From Pycnopodia helianthoides (Eukaryota > Echinodermata > Asteroidea > Forcipulatida > Asteriidae): a stretch of 64,000 nt of DNA. Location: NCBI GenBank assembly GCA_032158295.1, contig CM063259.1, positions 13,425,564 through 13,489,563 on the forward strand. Reading direction: 5' to 3'. This document shows, one piece after another, positions 10,956 to 22,195 of the stretch. A program made the translations under genes and the position numbers. The notes beneath the pieces were generated by a model. It was given only the letters and a program-made list of their open reading frames with translations. It was not told the origin of the DNA and searched no databases. Within the stretch, counting starts at the first letter, position 1. Every line of letters begins with the position of its first letter.

Positions 10956-11070
10956 ACGCTAGATGGCAGCAGACATACCAGGTAAAATTCCGTTGTTTAC
11001 GTAGTTCTAAGCATGCGCACATTGCCGAGAAACAATGGATTTACCCGGCAAGTCTGCTGCCACCTAGCGT
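10956..11070 (+). mobile_element. Short inverted-repeat element
   Basis: ACGCTAGATGGCAGCAGAC at 10956 is matched in reverse by GTCTGCTGCCACCTAGCGT at 11052. A related short palindrome (GGCGGCAGAC / CTGCTGCCACCTA) lies at 43621-43716. Length and structure fit a very small foldback element. Confidence 0.65.
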
Positions 11071-11218
11071 CTCTCACAAGTCGCCCCGCTGCCTCCATGC
11101 GCCCCCCCCCCCCCGGTTAGGAGTGCCTTGGTGCCCCTTGAAATGTTCCAATAGAAATTGTACAATTTCCTCCTTTAGAGGGTGCCCCCCCCCCCTTACA
11201 ACAGAGAAAAAGGACCCT

Positions 11219-11357
11219 AGGGCCGATTTCACAAAGAGATAAGACTAGTCTTATCTGAAGTTAGGACCAGTAACTGGTCTTAACTTAAGACTAGTCCTAT
11301 CTCTTAGCATTGCCTGGGACTAGTCCTAAGTTAGGAAGAGTTTTGTGAAATCGACCC
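11219..11357 (+). mobile_element. I-family palindromic MITE
   Basis: Starts GGGCCGATTTCACAAAGAG and ends TTTTGTGAAATCGACCC, with many internal GACTAGTC/AGTCTTA palindromes. Single copy in the window; 139 bp; non-coding. Confidence 0.75.
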
Positions 11358-11589
11358 CTGGTGCCCTTGCCCTTTCAAGAACTAACCCTGCGTATAGAAT
11401 GTTTTGAGACGTCACATCTCATTGATATCATTTGGCTGGTGTCTTTGGTCGGCTTCACTTCTGATGCCATATCGCTATATTTCCGAGAAGCTCCTGATTT
11501 TTGCCGTTGGGGATGCCACATCAATCACTTCTCTACATGTTAAATGCATTCGATGGTAGGATTTTGCAGTAGATTTGTTTTGTGTCATG

Positions 11590-11810
11590 CAGGGCTCGAA
11601 TTTTTACACTGGACCGCTGGCCCGAGGCCAGTGATTTTTAGCATCGGGCCAGTAAACTCAATGTCCGGACAAGTCCGGCGGTCTTGTGTTTGTATTCAAA
11701 TGTTGACTTCAAGTCTGATAAATACAATTCTGTTGATTATCGAAGACTACATGTACTTACCCATAATATACAAATGAGATCAATCTTCTCATAGTGCTTT
11801 TTCATATTCA
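11590..11810 (+). mobile_element. H-family element, fragment
   Basis: Starts AGGGCTCGAATTTTTACACT, followed by GGCCAGTGATTTTTAGC and GACAAGTCCGGCGG. It is the reverse-oriented partial counterpart of the full copies at 51389 and 61674. Confidence 0.65.
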
Positions 11811-11849
11811 AACAGTTTATTTATTCATTTGTGTGGGCATTTTTTCTTC

Positions 11850-12085
11850 ACACTAATTCTGGTCTTCCTCAAAAATCTCATTGAGCCTTTAAATTTTCTT
11901 GAAAAAAAGTGGAGCAGTCACCTATTAAAGGGAGAATGAAATAGTCCACATTGTGTGCGAACCTGTAGTTTTTGTTTGTCTGGTGATGCACAGAGTCTGT
12001 AAACCTCCTGAATTGTAACATGGGGGGGGGGGGGTTTCGGGTCTAGAGTAAAGGGCGGAAATCCGGACCCCCCCCCCAAAAAAAA
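11850..12085 (+). mobile_element. F-family repeat copy
   Basis: Matches 8590 and 28060 through 'aaaatctcattgagcctt', 'gggagaatgaaatagtcc' and 'tgcacagagtctgtaaacc'. Poly-G at 12021-12034 and poly-C at 12067-12075 are slippage-prone tracts inside it. Confidence 0.55.
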
Positions 12086-12552
12086 AAATCCATTTTCATG
12101 AATATTCACTGTCGATAAATTTCGTCCCTGCTGTGGATAGCTACTTGAATTGTGTAACCTGAATTTAGAGTGTGTGACTGTACATTGTACATTGTAGTGT
12201 GAACATCAACATGTGCTGCGGGGTGTTGTGTTTCCCTAAAGATAAAGCGTGATACAAAGCCAAGCACGATACATAAAGGCTGCAAGATGACACCGGGATA
12301 CTATTTCATGTGTCGTGATACTTTTTGCATGTTTTCTTTTGCGTGTTTTCGCACGCATCTTTTGTCCAAAATGAGCAAACCGTGGAATGCATCCCGATAC
12401 AAACAGTGTGGTATTGTTTTGACATGTGTGGTACCGTCATATGAATCTTGTATCTTGATACCTATGTACTGTTGGTATTTTTTTGTATGCATAGTAATTT
12501 ATATTTCATGTATTATATATAATGTGACATGGACTACTGTTCACATGTGGAC

Positions 12553-12710
12553 TTAAAGGCAGGGTATACTTTTGGTAATTGTCAAAGACTAGTATCCTCA
12601 CTTGGTGTATCCCAGCATATATACATTATGTACATCAAATAACAGACCTGTTGGAAAATGAGTTCATCTCGAAACTCAATTTGACCTTGGAGCCCCTCTT
12701 TAAAACAAAA
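12553..12710 (+). mobile_element. TTAA-type MITE fragment
   Basis: Starts TTAAAGGCAGGGTATACTT, then a GACTAGTATCCTCACTTGGTG block as in the reverse copy at 950. The 3' end is lost. Confidence 0.55.
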
Positions 12711-12850
12711 ACAGTTTGACACCATAAGTTGACCATTTAAAGTCCAATGGAACAGCACATGGCATCTGTTTGAGAACAAACCATTAAAGTCACTCTAAAT
12801 TTCAACTTTGTCAAGTGATTAGCCGCAGGAGCACTCACTGGTTGGACTCC

Positions 12851-13098
12851 AGGGCCCAATTTCATGGAGCTGCTTAAGTAAAAAAATTGCTTAAGCACGA
12901 AAATAGCTTGCTTATTTTACACATGTTACTGGCCAAAATTTCATGCCTTATACATTGCTTGTGACTGGTATTTAGCTGTTGTTTACTTAGCATAACAATT
13001 AAGTGTATAGTCTTGGCCGGTAGTTTGATTTTACTAAGCAATGATTTTTTTGCTTAAGCAAAATTTTGTGCTTAAGCAGCTCCATGAAATTGGGCCCT
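12851..13098 (-). mobile_element. A-family palindromic MITE, long subfamily, inverted copy
   Basis: Reverse complement of the element at 6484-6730 with very few differences by eye, including AAGTGTATAGTCTTGGCCGG. The two form an inverted pair 6.1 kb apart in the same intron. Confidence 0.85.
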
Positions 13099-13173
13099 GT
13101 AGTGTAGCATCGCGCAGGTAACCCCCAAACCAAACACTACTGTACTTTTAAGAAATTCACTACATGTGTACAC

Positions 13174-13570
13174 TTAGAGGAACATTACAGAATTGGTTTT
13201 TGCTAACAAAACAGTTGCTGGCAGTGCAAGCACTTTATGTAATTCACCATATACATAAACTGACAAACCTGTAGAAGTTTGAGATCGATCGGCCATCTGG
13301 GTCACGACAAAATAGTGAAAAACCGATTACACATTTGCATGAAATCATATAGATTCAAAAAATTAATAAAACTCTCACTGAGCGATAAACTCCAATCGGA
13401 AAATTATTAGTTTATTCATTTCTCATCAAAAATGGCATTTCAGACAGAAATATTTCAAGGGTTGTTTTCTACTATCATCATCATTAGACCGTGTAAGTTT
13501 TATGTAAATCTGTGATCAAAAAGTATATTTTACAAGTTTGTTTCTTACCAATTCTGTCATGTTCCTTTAA
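13174..13570 (+). mobile_element. TTAA-type MITE, B family
   Basis: Same layout as 7562-7955. The left TTAA has decayed to TTAG; the right end is ATGTTCCTTTAA. Confidence 0.85.
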
Positions 13571-13799
13571 GCTTTAAAAATGCCAAGCCTCCTCTGATAA
13601 GTCAAGCAAGTATTTGTAGAAAGGAAAACGGAAGGAAATGTAAAATTATTTATTAGTTATTAGACATGTGATCTTGTTGAGATTTACTTGAACTTCTAGC
13701 CCAAATTCTGAGAGCTGCTAAGCAAAAATCAGGGAACCAGTCACATTTAATGCACACTTCATGGTAATTTGGCTGGTAACCACTTTTGTTTTTGCTTAA

Positions 13800-14430
13800 C
13801 AATTTTATCACCTCTGTGCACTGATGTGGCAGTGACTGATACCACTGCACATTTGATTTCTTTTCAAGATGGGAATCATTTTTTGATCCGAACGATATAA
13901 GTTTCGCCCGTGCTTATTGTTCGTTTCCTGCGGGGGATGTTTACGGTCGGCAGCCCGTCGTCGTACTCCCCGCCGGGGCGAGTTAAAACATCTCCCGGTG
14001 TAACGCAGTCGGAAACATTTCCTGCCTGTCCGATACATCCGTGTCTGTTCCTCTAAACGGCTGCCTCGATTACCTCGCATCTGTCATGACTTTGAACTCT
14101 TGAATGCATCCCCCCCCTCCCCCCTACCGTTGCACATTCCAAACCCCCAGCAAGATGCAAATGTAACATAGCTATTAATCCTGGTGTCGGTTACACCGTC
14201 GTAGTCGGCTCAGAAGAAGCCGGCGTTTAATCGTACCCATATCATGGAGACTCATCCTCCGACCAAAGTCACCGGGACTGTGGAATAGATCAGATCAGTT
14301 TCCTCGTCGGTGACTATACAGAGAGCTTGAGCTACTTTATTTCGATGTTTCACATCGTATCATCGTCAAAACGGCGAGTTCAATAAAGGTCCGTCTGATC
14401 TCAGTTGATTTATTTCATTTTTTTGGTTTT
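13800..14430. other. Unique GC-richer intron segment
   Basis: Around 13900-14080 the sequence is richer in CpG than its surroundings and matches no repeat family in the window. The minus frame 13808-14080 is Arg-rich with no recognisable domain. Could be a conserved regulatory element; no direct evidence. Confidence 0.3.
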
Positions 14431-14710
14431 TTTTTGTTGGGTAAGTAATCCTTGATGATCTTAATGTATCAGTGAGTGTCTCAAATGTGGAAATCAATTT
14501 TGAAATAGCAATAATGATAATGGACATTTATGTAGCGCCCGATTATGTGTACTGCCAGTTTAGAGCATTATTGTCCTGATCGTTGGTCTGACTTTAGTTT
14601 CATTCCTTAAATCAACTCATCTCCCTAGGGGGAGAGGGGGGGGGGTTGGGTGGGTGAGGAACCTGTGCTGCCAGTAAGCAGCGCATCAAGCTAAATTAAT
14701 CACAAAAACA

Positions 14711-14783
14711 TGGGTACCTGGGTACCCAACGACCGGTGGGTACCCGGGTACCCGATGACCGCTATTCACCTCGGGTACCCGAC
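14711..14783 (+). repeat. Cluster of GGTACC/GGGTACCC palindromes
   Basis: Five GGTACC palindromes (plus strand) within 73 bp, most as GGGTACCC, arranged as two doublets and a single, separated by GACCG. Confidence 0.8.
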
Positions 14784-15256
14784 TCTTATATTACCTGTGG
14801 ATGCACAGCGCTACCTTGCCTCCCCCCCCTCTCCCAGTAAGCTTCAGTTATGATTAATAATATTTGAAAAGCCAATGGCTTAATAACCTGGGGTCTGCAG
14901 TGGAAACATAAACAGAACGATGTAAGATAGCCGTATCGCCGTGGTTATCAGAGGATGACACTTACGGAAGGAAAAAAAGAAGAAATAAAAAGAAGAAAAT
15001 TAGAAAGAAAAAAAAAAACACACACAACACAAACTCCTATATCGTGTAATGTATATCTGTGATGTGTTGATACATGATTTTTTTTTGTTGGTCAAGTTGA
15101 GAGCCTCTCGTGTGTGTTCCATTTACATTAAATCAGCGACAAAGAAGAACTTGACATTACGACCCGAGGCATTACTCACATCTTCTTTCGCCCGCACTGT
15201 TTGACTTGACTAGCTGAATCATGATCGGCTACACAACATGAGCTCCCCACCCGATT

Positions 15257-15303
15257 CCTCATCTTCGTCTTCGTCTCCGTCTTCGTCTTCTTCTTCTTCT
15301 GAG
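15257..15303 (+). repeat. TCT/TCG triplet microsatellite
   Basis: Run of TCT, TCG and CCG triplets. It produces the Arg/Glu-rich and Ser-rich shadow frames seen here on both strands; none is a gene. Confidence 0.85.
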
Positions 15304-15592
15304 GGTTCTTGAGATGCGTGGTTTCGGACAACCAAAGAAAAGCAAACATGTCTGTAGGGATAGCCGGGGAACTCTCGGACATTTTTTTTTTTCCATGTTA
15401 GCTTCGTGTCCTGGTCCTGCTCTATCATTGATTGCTACACGGATTCTTTTACACCAAGGAGTTTGTGGTGTGTGTGTGTGTCGAGATCGTGTACGCGAAT
15501 CAATAATGGAGCAATCCACTCGGCTGTGGATCGGGAAGGCACCGACTCCTCTGTTATCAAACTTTCTCGCAACGTTCTCCCTCGGAGGTTGC

Positions 15593-15594
<2 letters not shown>

Positions 15595-15655
<61 letters not shown>
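15595..15655 (+). repeat. GA microsatellite
   Basis: About 30 uninterrupted GA units, followed by GGAGAGGGAGAG. The overlapping frames at 15314-15745 and 15259-15717 are caused by it. Confidence 0.95.
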
Positions 15656-15658
<3 letters not shown>

Positions 15659-15885
15659 GAGGGAGAGGGAGAGACGAACATTTCGGGACAATATTTTGAA
15701 ACGGAAAAGATTTTCATGAACTATAGGAAGTCGATTTCCCAATAGTGCTGTTTGTTTTTTCGGAGCTGATGCAACACACCAATCGATTCGACTAGCCACT
15801 GTCGCACACGACAAGGACGAGAAATTTCAGACTTTTATCTGAAGTAATGAACCACAAGGGAAACTGACTGGGTGAATTTCAAATA

Positions 15886-15950
15886 GTATGGGGTTGAACA
15901 AAGACAAATTGACTAGAGCGGGATTTGAACCAACGACCTCCGGAAACGTA
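15886..15950 (-). mobile_element. SINE2 fragment (tRNA-like 3' half)
   Basis: AATTGACTAGAGCGGGATT then GAACCAACGACCTCC is the reverse complement of the B-box half of the tRNA-like head at 43079 and 53559. Confidence 0.65.
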
Positions 15951-15972
15951 CCTTTTTATCTGAATTCAGACT

Positions 15973-16280
15973 TTAAAGGGAGGGCGTCCCGTTGGTAATT
16001 ACTCCAAAAATTAACGACCGTAACGACTTACTTGGTTAAAGGGGAACCGCAGATGTTGATAGTGTGTAACATTTTCTGAGAAACGATTCCCTTGTAAGGA
16101 ATGTGGTTTTAGAGAAAGGGATCCGAAGCATTTTCAAATCTGAGAATTGTTTCTTAGATTGTGTATTCCAAAAAACAGATTAATTCTTCAAGTTCCTGTG
16201 TGGACATCCGCTCCAGATTTTTCAAAAACGCCACCACCTTTTGAAATAAAATTTTAACAGGTTAGTTCGATTGTATATGG
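15973..16280 (+). mobile_element. TTAA-type MITE, E family
   Basis: Starts TTAAAGGGAGGGCGTCCCG. It carries TTTTCAAATCTGAGAATTG and, near the 3' end, AACGCCACCACCTTTTGAAA then TTTTAACAGGTTAGTT, the E-family version of the shared core. The right TTAA is not clear. Confidence 0.6.
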
Positions 16281-16938
16281 GTCATTTCCACCAAGTTGAG
16301 ACACAGTGTGATTTTTGTGCAATATTTGTCCATATTATGAAAAAAAATACACATTTATTTGACCCAATTATTTCATGTAACATTCTCCTTTGAGTGTGAA
16401 AATGTTTGATGAAGTACAAATTGTTTTAATGCATTTTAATGGAAATTATTATGAAAAATGTGTGATAGAAAGTACTTGAGTTTGTCGAATCCCAGATCTT
16501 AAAAAGAGTTACTCAATATTCATGTGTCGTTCATTCGGTGTCTTTGTAACAAAAAAGTGTACCCATGATTGTGGCTGTGCACTTAGGCAACGCTCATGGT
16601 GATACTATCACGCCGTCATGATAGGGGCTTCCACTCTCATAAGCGAGGGGGGGGGGATTTAGAACGGGGTATTTAGAGAGGTGTCATGAACGCTTTTTTT
16701 TAAGCGATGCGGTGATGCTTGACAGCCTAATACTTTACAAGAGACGTGGCATGTCGAATCGGGTAAACACATGCAAACGTTCACCTTGAACAAAATGTGC
16801 AGATCGCTAGCCGTGTACGCTACAATGTACATGACATTTGGGGTACATCAAAAAAAAACAGAACAGTTGCTGTTGTTTGTTGGTGTGGTGAAAGCACATT
16901 TCACCTACATGTACGTGGTCATTATGAGGTTTTACTGT
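16281..16938. other. Intron sequence, nothing recognised
   Basis: AT-rich, with poly-G at 16647-16656. No gene or family recognised. Confidence 0.4.
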
Positions 16939-17300
16939 TTAAAGGGAACATGTACCTTTGGTTTTTGGAACGTTTGATTGTTTTAATTCTATATAAAAGA
17001 AACTAACCTGTGAAACTAACATTTGAAAAGGTGGTAGCATTTTTGAAATATCGCAGAAAATCTGGACAGAATAATTTGCAATTGGAATACACAATCTGAG
17101 AAGCGTCTCTGACAGAAATGCTTCTCAGATTCAAATTTGTTCTGATTAAAATTTCATGAATTTTTCCATAACCACATTACCCAAAGTGAAATGATTCTCA
17201 AAATGCTTTATACTATCGAAAGCTGCTGTACTTCTAACCAAGCAAGTTTTTACTGCCATTAATTTTAAGAGTGATTACCAAACGTATACCTTCCCTTTGA
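16939..17300 (+). mobile_element. TTAA-type MITE, E family
   Basis: Starts TTAAAGGGAACATGTACC and ends CGTATACCTTCCCTTTGA. It has AACCTGTGAAACTAAC and GTGGTAGCATTTTTGAAA, shared with 18295 and (reversed) 15973 and 50755. Confidence 0.7.
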
Positions 17301-17319
17301 AACACTCCTACTTGCTGTA

Positions 17320-18070
17320 ACATTTGGTAGTCAGTTGACCAACCTTTTGGGACCATTCAACAGCACAGTTGTTCCACCACACACAGAAGTGATATTAATT
17401 TTGAAGGCTGGCATAGTTTATCTATTATTGAAACTGACAGTTGATAATGTTGAATGGTTTGACAGTAGGAGGGTTGACTGTGCCATGTGGAGTCTCTGTC
17501 ACATTTATTGACAGGCTGGCATAGTTTATGTTTTATTGAAAACCACAGTGGATGATGAATGGTCAAACAGTAGGAGGGTTGACTGTGTACTGTGAACTGT
17601 GTATGCAATCACCACATGATATCATATTGCAGGCTGTCATAGTTTTACTCAAACCCCAGTGGATGGTATTGAATGGTCAACAGTAGGAGGGTTGACTGTG
17701 TACTGTGTATGCATTCACCACATGCCATCATATTGCAGGCTGGCATAGTTTTACTCAAACCCCAGTGGATGGTATTGAATAGGTCAAACAGTAGGAGGGT
17801 TGACTGTGTACTGTGTATTCATTCACCACATGATATCACATTGCAGGCTGGCATAGTTTGTCTATCATTCAAACCATAGTGGATGAGATTGAATGGTCAA
17901 ACATAGGAGGAATAGACTGTACTGTGTATTTATTCACCACATGATATCATATTGCAGGCTGGTGAAGTTTCATTTCAAAACCACAGCGGATGATATTGAA
18001 TAGTCAAGACAGCCATGTGGCAGGCTGGCATGGTTTGTCCATCATCGAAAACCACAGTGGATTATCATTG
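17320..18070 (+). repeat. ~110-bp tandem array (satellite-like)
   Basis: GGCTGG(C/T)ATAG recurs at 17406, 17514, 17632, 17738, 17845, 17957 and 18022, mostly 106-118 bp apart. Each unit has AACCACAGTGGATGATATT, GGTCAAACAGTAGGAGGGTT and ACCACATGATATCA. Reverse-oriented units lie at 32128-32640 and diverged ones at 27220-27470. The frames in the array are shadows. Confidence 0.9.
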
Positions 18071-18294
18071 GGAAGAGCAATAATTAATTACCTGGAGTGG
18101 TGGTACGTGTGCAGTACCTGGACCCCCGTTTCATAGAGCTGCTTAATTAAGCACACGAGGTAGCTAAGCACTGCACAGTTAATGCTTACCAGCATATAAG
18201 GTTACCAGCTCAAATGCCACGTCGCATGTACTTTCTGTGACTGGCATCCTGCTTATTTTTGCTTAGCAGAAAATTATCATGCATTTATGTGTGC

Positions 18295-18703
18295 TTGAAG
18301 GCAAAGTATACCTTTGGTATTTTGGAGCCGTTCGATTCTTATAATCCTGTAGAAATGTAGATATATACAGTAAAACTAACCTGTGAAAATTTCATTGCAA
18401 AATGTTGTAGCATTTTTGAAATATTGCCGAATATCTGGAGCGGTTACATGTATGTCCACGCAGGAAGAATAACCCGTAATTGGAAAACACAATTTGAGAA
18501 ACGTCTCAATTGTCTCATGCACAAACGTTTTCTCAGATTTAAATGTTTTTGAATCCCTCTCTCTTAATCCACACTCCTTCAGAAGGGAATCATTTCTTGA
18601 CATGTTATCCGTTATCAACAACTGCAGGTGCTTCTCACCAAATAAGTTTTTTACTGCCATGAATTTTTTTGAGTGATTACGAAAAGGTTCACCCTCCCTT
18701 TAA
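18295..18703 (+). mobile_element. TTAA-type MITE, E family, nested
   Basis: From TTGAAGGCAAAGTATACC to GGTTCACCCTCCCTTTAA. It includes AACCTGTGAAAATTTCATTG and TTGTAGCATTTTTGAAAT. Its last TTAA (18700-18703) is also the first of the next element. Confidence 0.75.
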
Positions 18704-19083
18704 AGGCACTGGACACTATTGGTAGTTACTCAAAATAATTGTTAGCATAAAAACTTACTTGGTAACGAGCAATGGAGAGCTGTTGATAGTATAATATATT
18801 GTGAGAAACGGCTCCCTCTGACGTAACGTAGTTTTTGAGAAAGAAGTCATTTCTCAGTAAAATATTTGAATTGATTTTGAGACCTCACGCGTGAGGTCTC
18901 AAAATCAATCTGAAAGCACAAAACTCTGTGTGACAAGGGTGTTTTTCTTCCATTATTATCTCGCAACTTCGACGACCAATTGAGTTCAAATTTTCACAGG
19001 TTTGTTACTTTGTGCATATGTTGAGATACACCAAGTGAGAAGACTGGTCTTTGACAATTACCAATAGTGTCCAGTGTCTTTAA
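18700..19083 (+). mobile_element. TTAA-type MITE, D family, nested
   Basis: From TTAAAGGCACTGGACACTA to TAGTGTCCAGTGTCTTTAA, so long near-perfect inverted ends. The centre is a perfect 38-bp palindrome at 18872-18909 around ACGCGT. A second full copy lies at 25842-26226. Confidence 0.9.
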
Positions 19084-19112
19084 GGAGCTCTATGAAAATT
19101 TGGCCCTTTAGG

Positions 19113-19560
19113 TTTTGTAGTCATCACTTCACCTTTGGTTGGGGTTTTTTGTGACTGTCTCCCTGGCGGATCATTACATTTTGTTTGTCTGGTGTTGAAC
19201 AACGGCAGTGAATAAAAGACACAAGTCTATTAATATAGCCACGCCACTTAAACTGTCAGAGAGCCGTCTTAAGATCAATCGGAAGCAGGGGGGAGCAAGA
19301 GAACGGAATTGATTCAAGCTTGATGAGGGGGAATGTAAAAAAAAGAGAAGAATGGCGTAAGACACCACAGCTGAGCATGTGATCACCAGGCATCAAATTA
19401 AACAACCCCACGTCGTCATTTGTGTATGATTGATGGCGCATAATCTGCATTGGTATTTACCTCGAATACGTGGACTAATTTTTTTTCTGTATGTGTTTTT
19501 TTGTTCGCTGTGTTTGCCCGAGCCATCGTGAATGTTTGAGTTACTCCCGAAACTCGTGAC
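19113..19560. other. Intron sequence, nothing recognised
   Basis: No repeat family recognised and no exon. Minus-strand frames at 19174-19450 lack recognisable domains. Confidence 0.35.
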
Positions 19561-19639
19561 AGGTTTAAATAGTTATTATTGACGGATTGTCGAGCGGCTT
19601 TTGCAACTTGTCAAAATCTCTGGTCGTTATGTGACGCTG

Positions 19640-20180
19640 CTGGAAAAGCTTTTGTGTTTGAACTCCCGGGCGGAAGGAAGCAATTAGGGCGACGGACAGG
19701 ACTTGTATTGTCAAATCTTGATTTATTTTGGTTGAAACTCGGGGTTCTGCCCAGGATTTCTTTAGTGGTGGAAAAATGTTTCCCTGGAAACCATTGCGAG
19801 ATGGATCAGTTACACGGTAGATCATATAAATAGACTCAAATCAAAGATACTAAAAATGCATGGCTTTGGATACCATATTTACTGGTAAATACCCAATTTT
19901 ACATTTCGTCGAAAACCTTTGAAATTAAATTGTAAGTTTCTTTTTTAAAATTTTGAAAATGTGTGGTGGTCAGAAACCGAGAAATCTGCCAGTGGTGGTT
20001 GGGGAATCCTGAGTGCCGGGCGGGTTTTCCTGCACCGACCACTGTGGGCAGAACCCTGGAAACTTTTGTCAGACATTTTGTGTGGGAACTCCTAGGTGGA
20101 TTGAAGCAATTAGCATGATGGACAGTGCTTGTATTGTCAAGCTTCTTTTAAACTTTGGCCGAATTCTGGTGTGTGGTCTT
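19640..20180 (+). repeat. Diverged direct repeat, ~410 bp apart
   Basis: The blocks at about 19640-19765 and 20050-20175 align through GGAAGCAATTAGGG/TGAAGCAATTAGC, GGACAG.(A/G)CTTGTATTGTC and a following TTTTGG.. block. They give two superficially similar frames that I reject as genes. Confidence 0.6.
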
Positions 20181-20273
20181 TTGTGTACTCCTACATTGAG
20201 AGGAGTAATTATGGTATTACAGTTATTGTATTTGAACTCTATGGCTATCGGTATACTCTCCTGCCCAACACGC

Positions 20274-20463
20274 ACGTAGAGCTGCTTAAACACTAAAAGT
20301 AGCTAAGCACAACAAAAATATGCTTACCAGAATCCGGTTACCAGCCAAATTACCATTTCACATGTACATGTACTATCTTTGACTGGTATCCTTCTCATCT
20401 TTGCTGAGCAGAAAGTTATTAAGCAATATTCGGTGCTTAAGCAGCTCTATGAAAATGGGTCCA
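20274..20463 (+). mobile_element. A-family MITE, short subfamily
   Basis: From AGAGCTGCTTAAACAC to GCAGCTCTATGAAAATGGG, with GGTTACCAGCCAAATTACC and GACTGGTATCCTTCTCAT. The left end has lost GGGCCC. Confidence 0.75.
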
Positions 20464-21284
20464 GGTCAATGGTAAATTGGTATTTAGCGCTGTTTGGCGG
20501 TTACCGTAGAATTGGAATGATCACACACACTGCATTTATGGTAAACACAATGGAGCACAGGGTAAGATGGCCGTTAAGTTGTGTACGAATTCCAGCAGGC
20601 TGCATCATTGATCCCGCATTTCGGTCCGTTAGTTCGTGGGGTACTCCGTTAGTCATTTCTACAGGTGGACTAGCCACGGCATAAACAAATAATAAAAAAA
20701 ACAAGAAAAGAAAGGGAAGGTCGGAGTTGATGAGTTGAGATTTGTGCGGGATGGTAACCGTGCATGATTAGCGCTGTGTGCGTGCTAGTATTGAGTTAGG
20801 GACCAGTAAACACAAGCTGGTGTCTAATCACCCATAAAGTATTTAATCACATCAGGAACCCAAGACAACTACTACTTATCCTAAATTCATCCTAATCACG
20901 CATATATATGTTTGGACATTTTTTATTAGAAAAAAAATCTGAATAAAGAAGATGACCCTTGACTTAATTCACGTCTTGGAACAAAAAAAAATTAATTGAG
21001 AATTTTTAAATTTCTTTTAAATGCTATTTCCTCGATTTTGATGGTATGGCGGACGGGAAATTTTTCTCTGGAGGATTCGTACTGGTGTGAACCAGCGAGC
21101 TTTCATGTCGAGATTTGCATTAGACGAAAATAGTTCAGTGCTGCTTATTTTGATTAAAGGGAATTATGAAACAATGTACACACATTTCTTTACAAAACTG
21201 TTTAAAAAACGTGCATTTTTTCGCTCAACCTGATCGCCTAACTTGATAACCTTTTCACAGTGTTATTTATTGTCTTTTGGCTGG
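20464..21284. other. Intron sequence, nothing recognised
   Basis: A moderately GC-rich stretch at about 20520-20690 without family members in the window; otherwise AT-rich. No gene recognised. Confidence 0.35.
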
Positions 21285-21620
21285 GAAGAAGGAAAATTTG
21301 ACTAGAGCGGGACTTGAACCTGTGACCTCTTGATTAATGTGCCGGGGCTCTACCAACTGAGCCATCTAGCCCTATGTTGGCAGTCTCTCTACTTTGTCAA
21401 TATCTTTGTTTGGGGCTGCCAGTCAGAAGCTATTCAACCTGTAACTATTGGTACCGTACAGCCACAGGGATCACACCCAAGTTTATGATACAACCTAGGA
21501 TCTCTATTTTTTGTCAATATCTTTGTTTTGGGCTGCCAGTCTGAAGCCATTCAACCTGTAACTGCCGTATAGCCGGGGATCACACCCAAGTTTACGATGC
21601 AACCTGGGAAGCGGCAGCAG
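21285..21620 (-). mobile_element. SINE2, reverse copy with duplicated body
   Basis: Minus strand: body blocks, then a tRNA-like head at 21299-21373 (GGGCTAGATGGCTCAGTTGG as A-box region; GGTTCAAGTCC as B box), then a TTTTCCTT tail side. The body block containing GTCAATATCTTTGTTT..GGGCTGCCAGTC occurs twice (about 21396 and 21510), so this copy carries an internal duplication. Confidence 0.75.
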
Positions 21621-22195
21621 AGGGATCACCTTAAGGGCTTGCAACTTTTTATTTCAACTATATTGTTTTATTTATTGAATGGTTTGTTTATTGAAAACAG
21701 AGGGTAGGAATGAATGTAACATTCATAAAAACCAGTATGATCGGCGTTATGATCTCTTTAAAACCACAATTTCAATACACTCGTTGTAAGTGTAATGCAA
21801 CGGTGGTTTAACATTACAGTGGAAGCTCACTATCTGATATAAAAAATGGCGCTTGGCAGTAGTTGGTGTTGTACATTTTTACAATGCAACTGCTCTTAAA
21901 ACCTTTTTGCTATTTTAATTAACTTTGAAATACACAAAGACATCTTGAGTCCTGTGTTAAGACTGGACATCTTCTATACATCCGTAGTTTGACTGATAGT
22001 TTTGTATGGCATGTACTGTGTGTTCACATAACAAACACCAATAAGTAACTAATCATCTCTTACCTTATTGCCTGTGGTTTATTACTTATTCAATTTTTTA
22101 TTGTGATAACATCTTGTGAGGTTGTGTCCAAATTTCTGGCTCAGGCAGTGTGTAATTGCCAGATCACTGAAAAGGCCTGTACTTCATTGGTGTTG
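21621..22195. other. Intron sequence, nothing recognised
   Basis: AT-rich sequence without a recognisable exon, family or array. Confidence 0.35.

Larger units (their letters stand above)
18121..19112 (+). mobile_element. A-family element carrying two nested MITEs
   Basis: Left part from CCCGTTTCATAGAGCTGCTT to GTGCTTGAAG (about 18294). The right end, TTAAGGAGCTCTATGAAAAT then TTGGCCC, resumes at 19080. The interrupted site is the TTAA within the usual GTGCTTAAGCAGCTC of this family. Confidence 0.7.

Noticed and set aside
15259..15745. Frames with Arg, Glu/Arg or Ser/Leu runs on both strands
   Set aside because: They are produced by a TCT/TCG triplet run and a long GA microsatellite.
19579..20279. 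Two similar + frames suggesting a duplicated gene
   Set aside because: They come from a diverged direct repeat; frames are not equivalent between copies and no splice or domain evidence exists.
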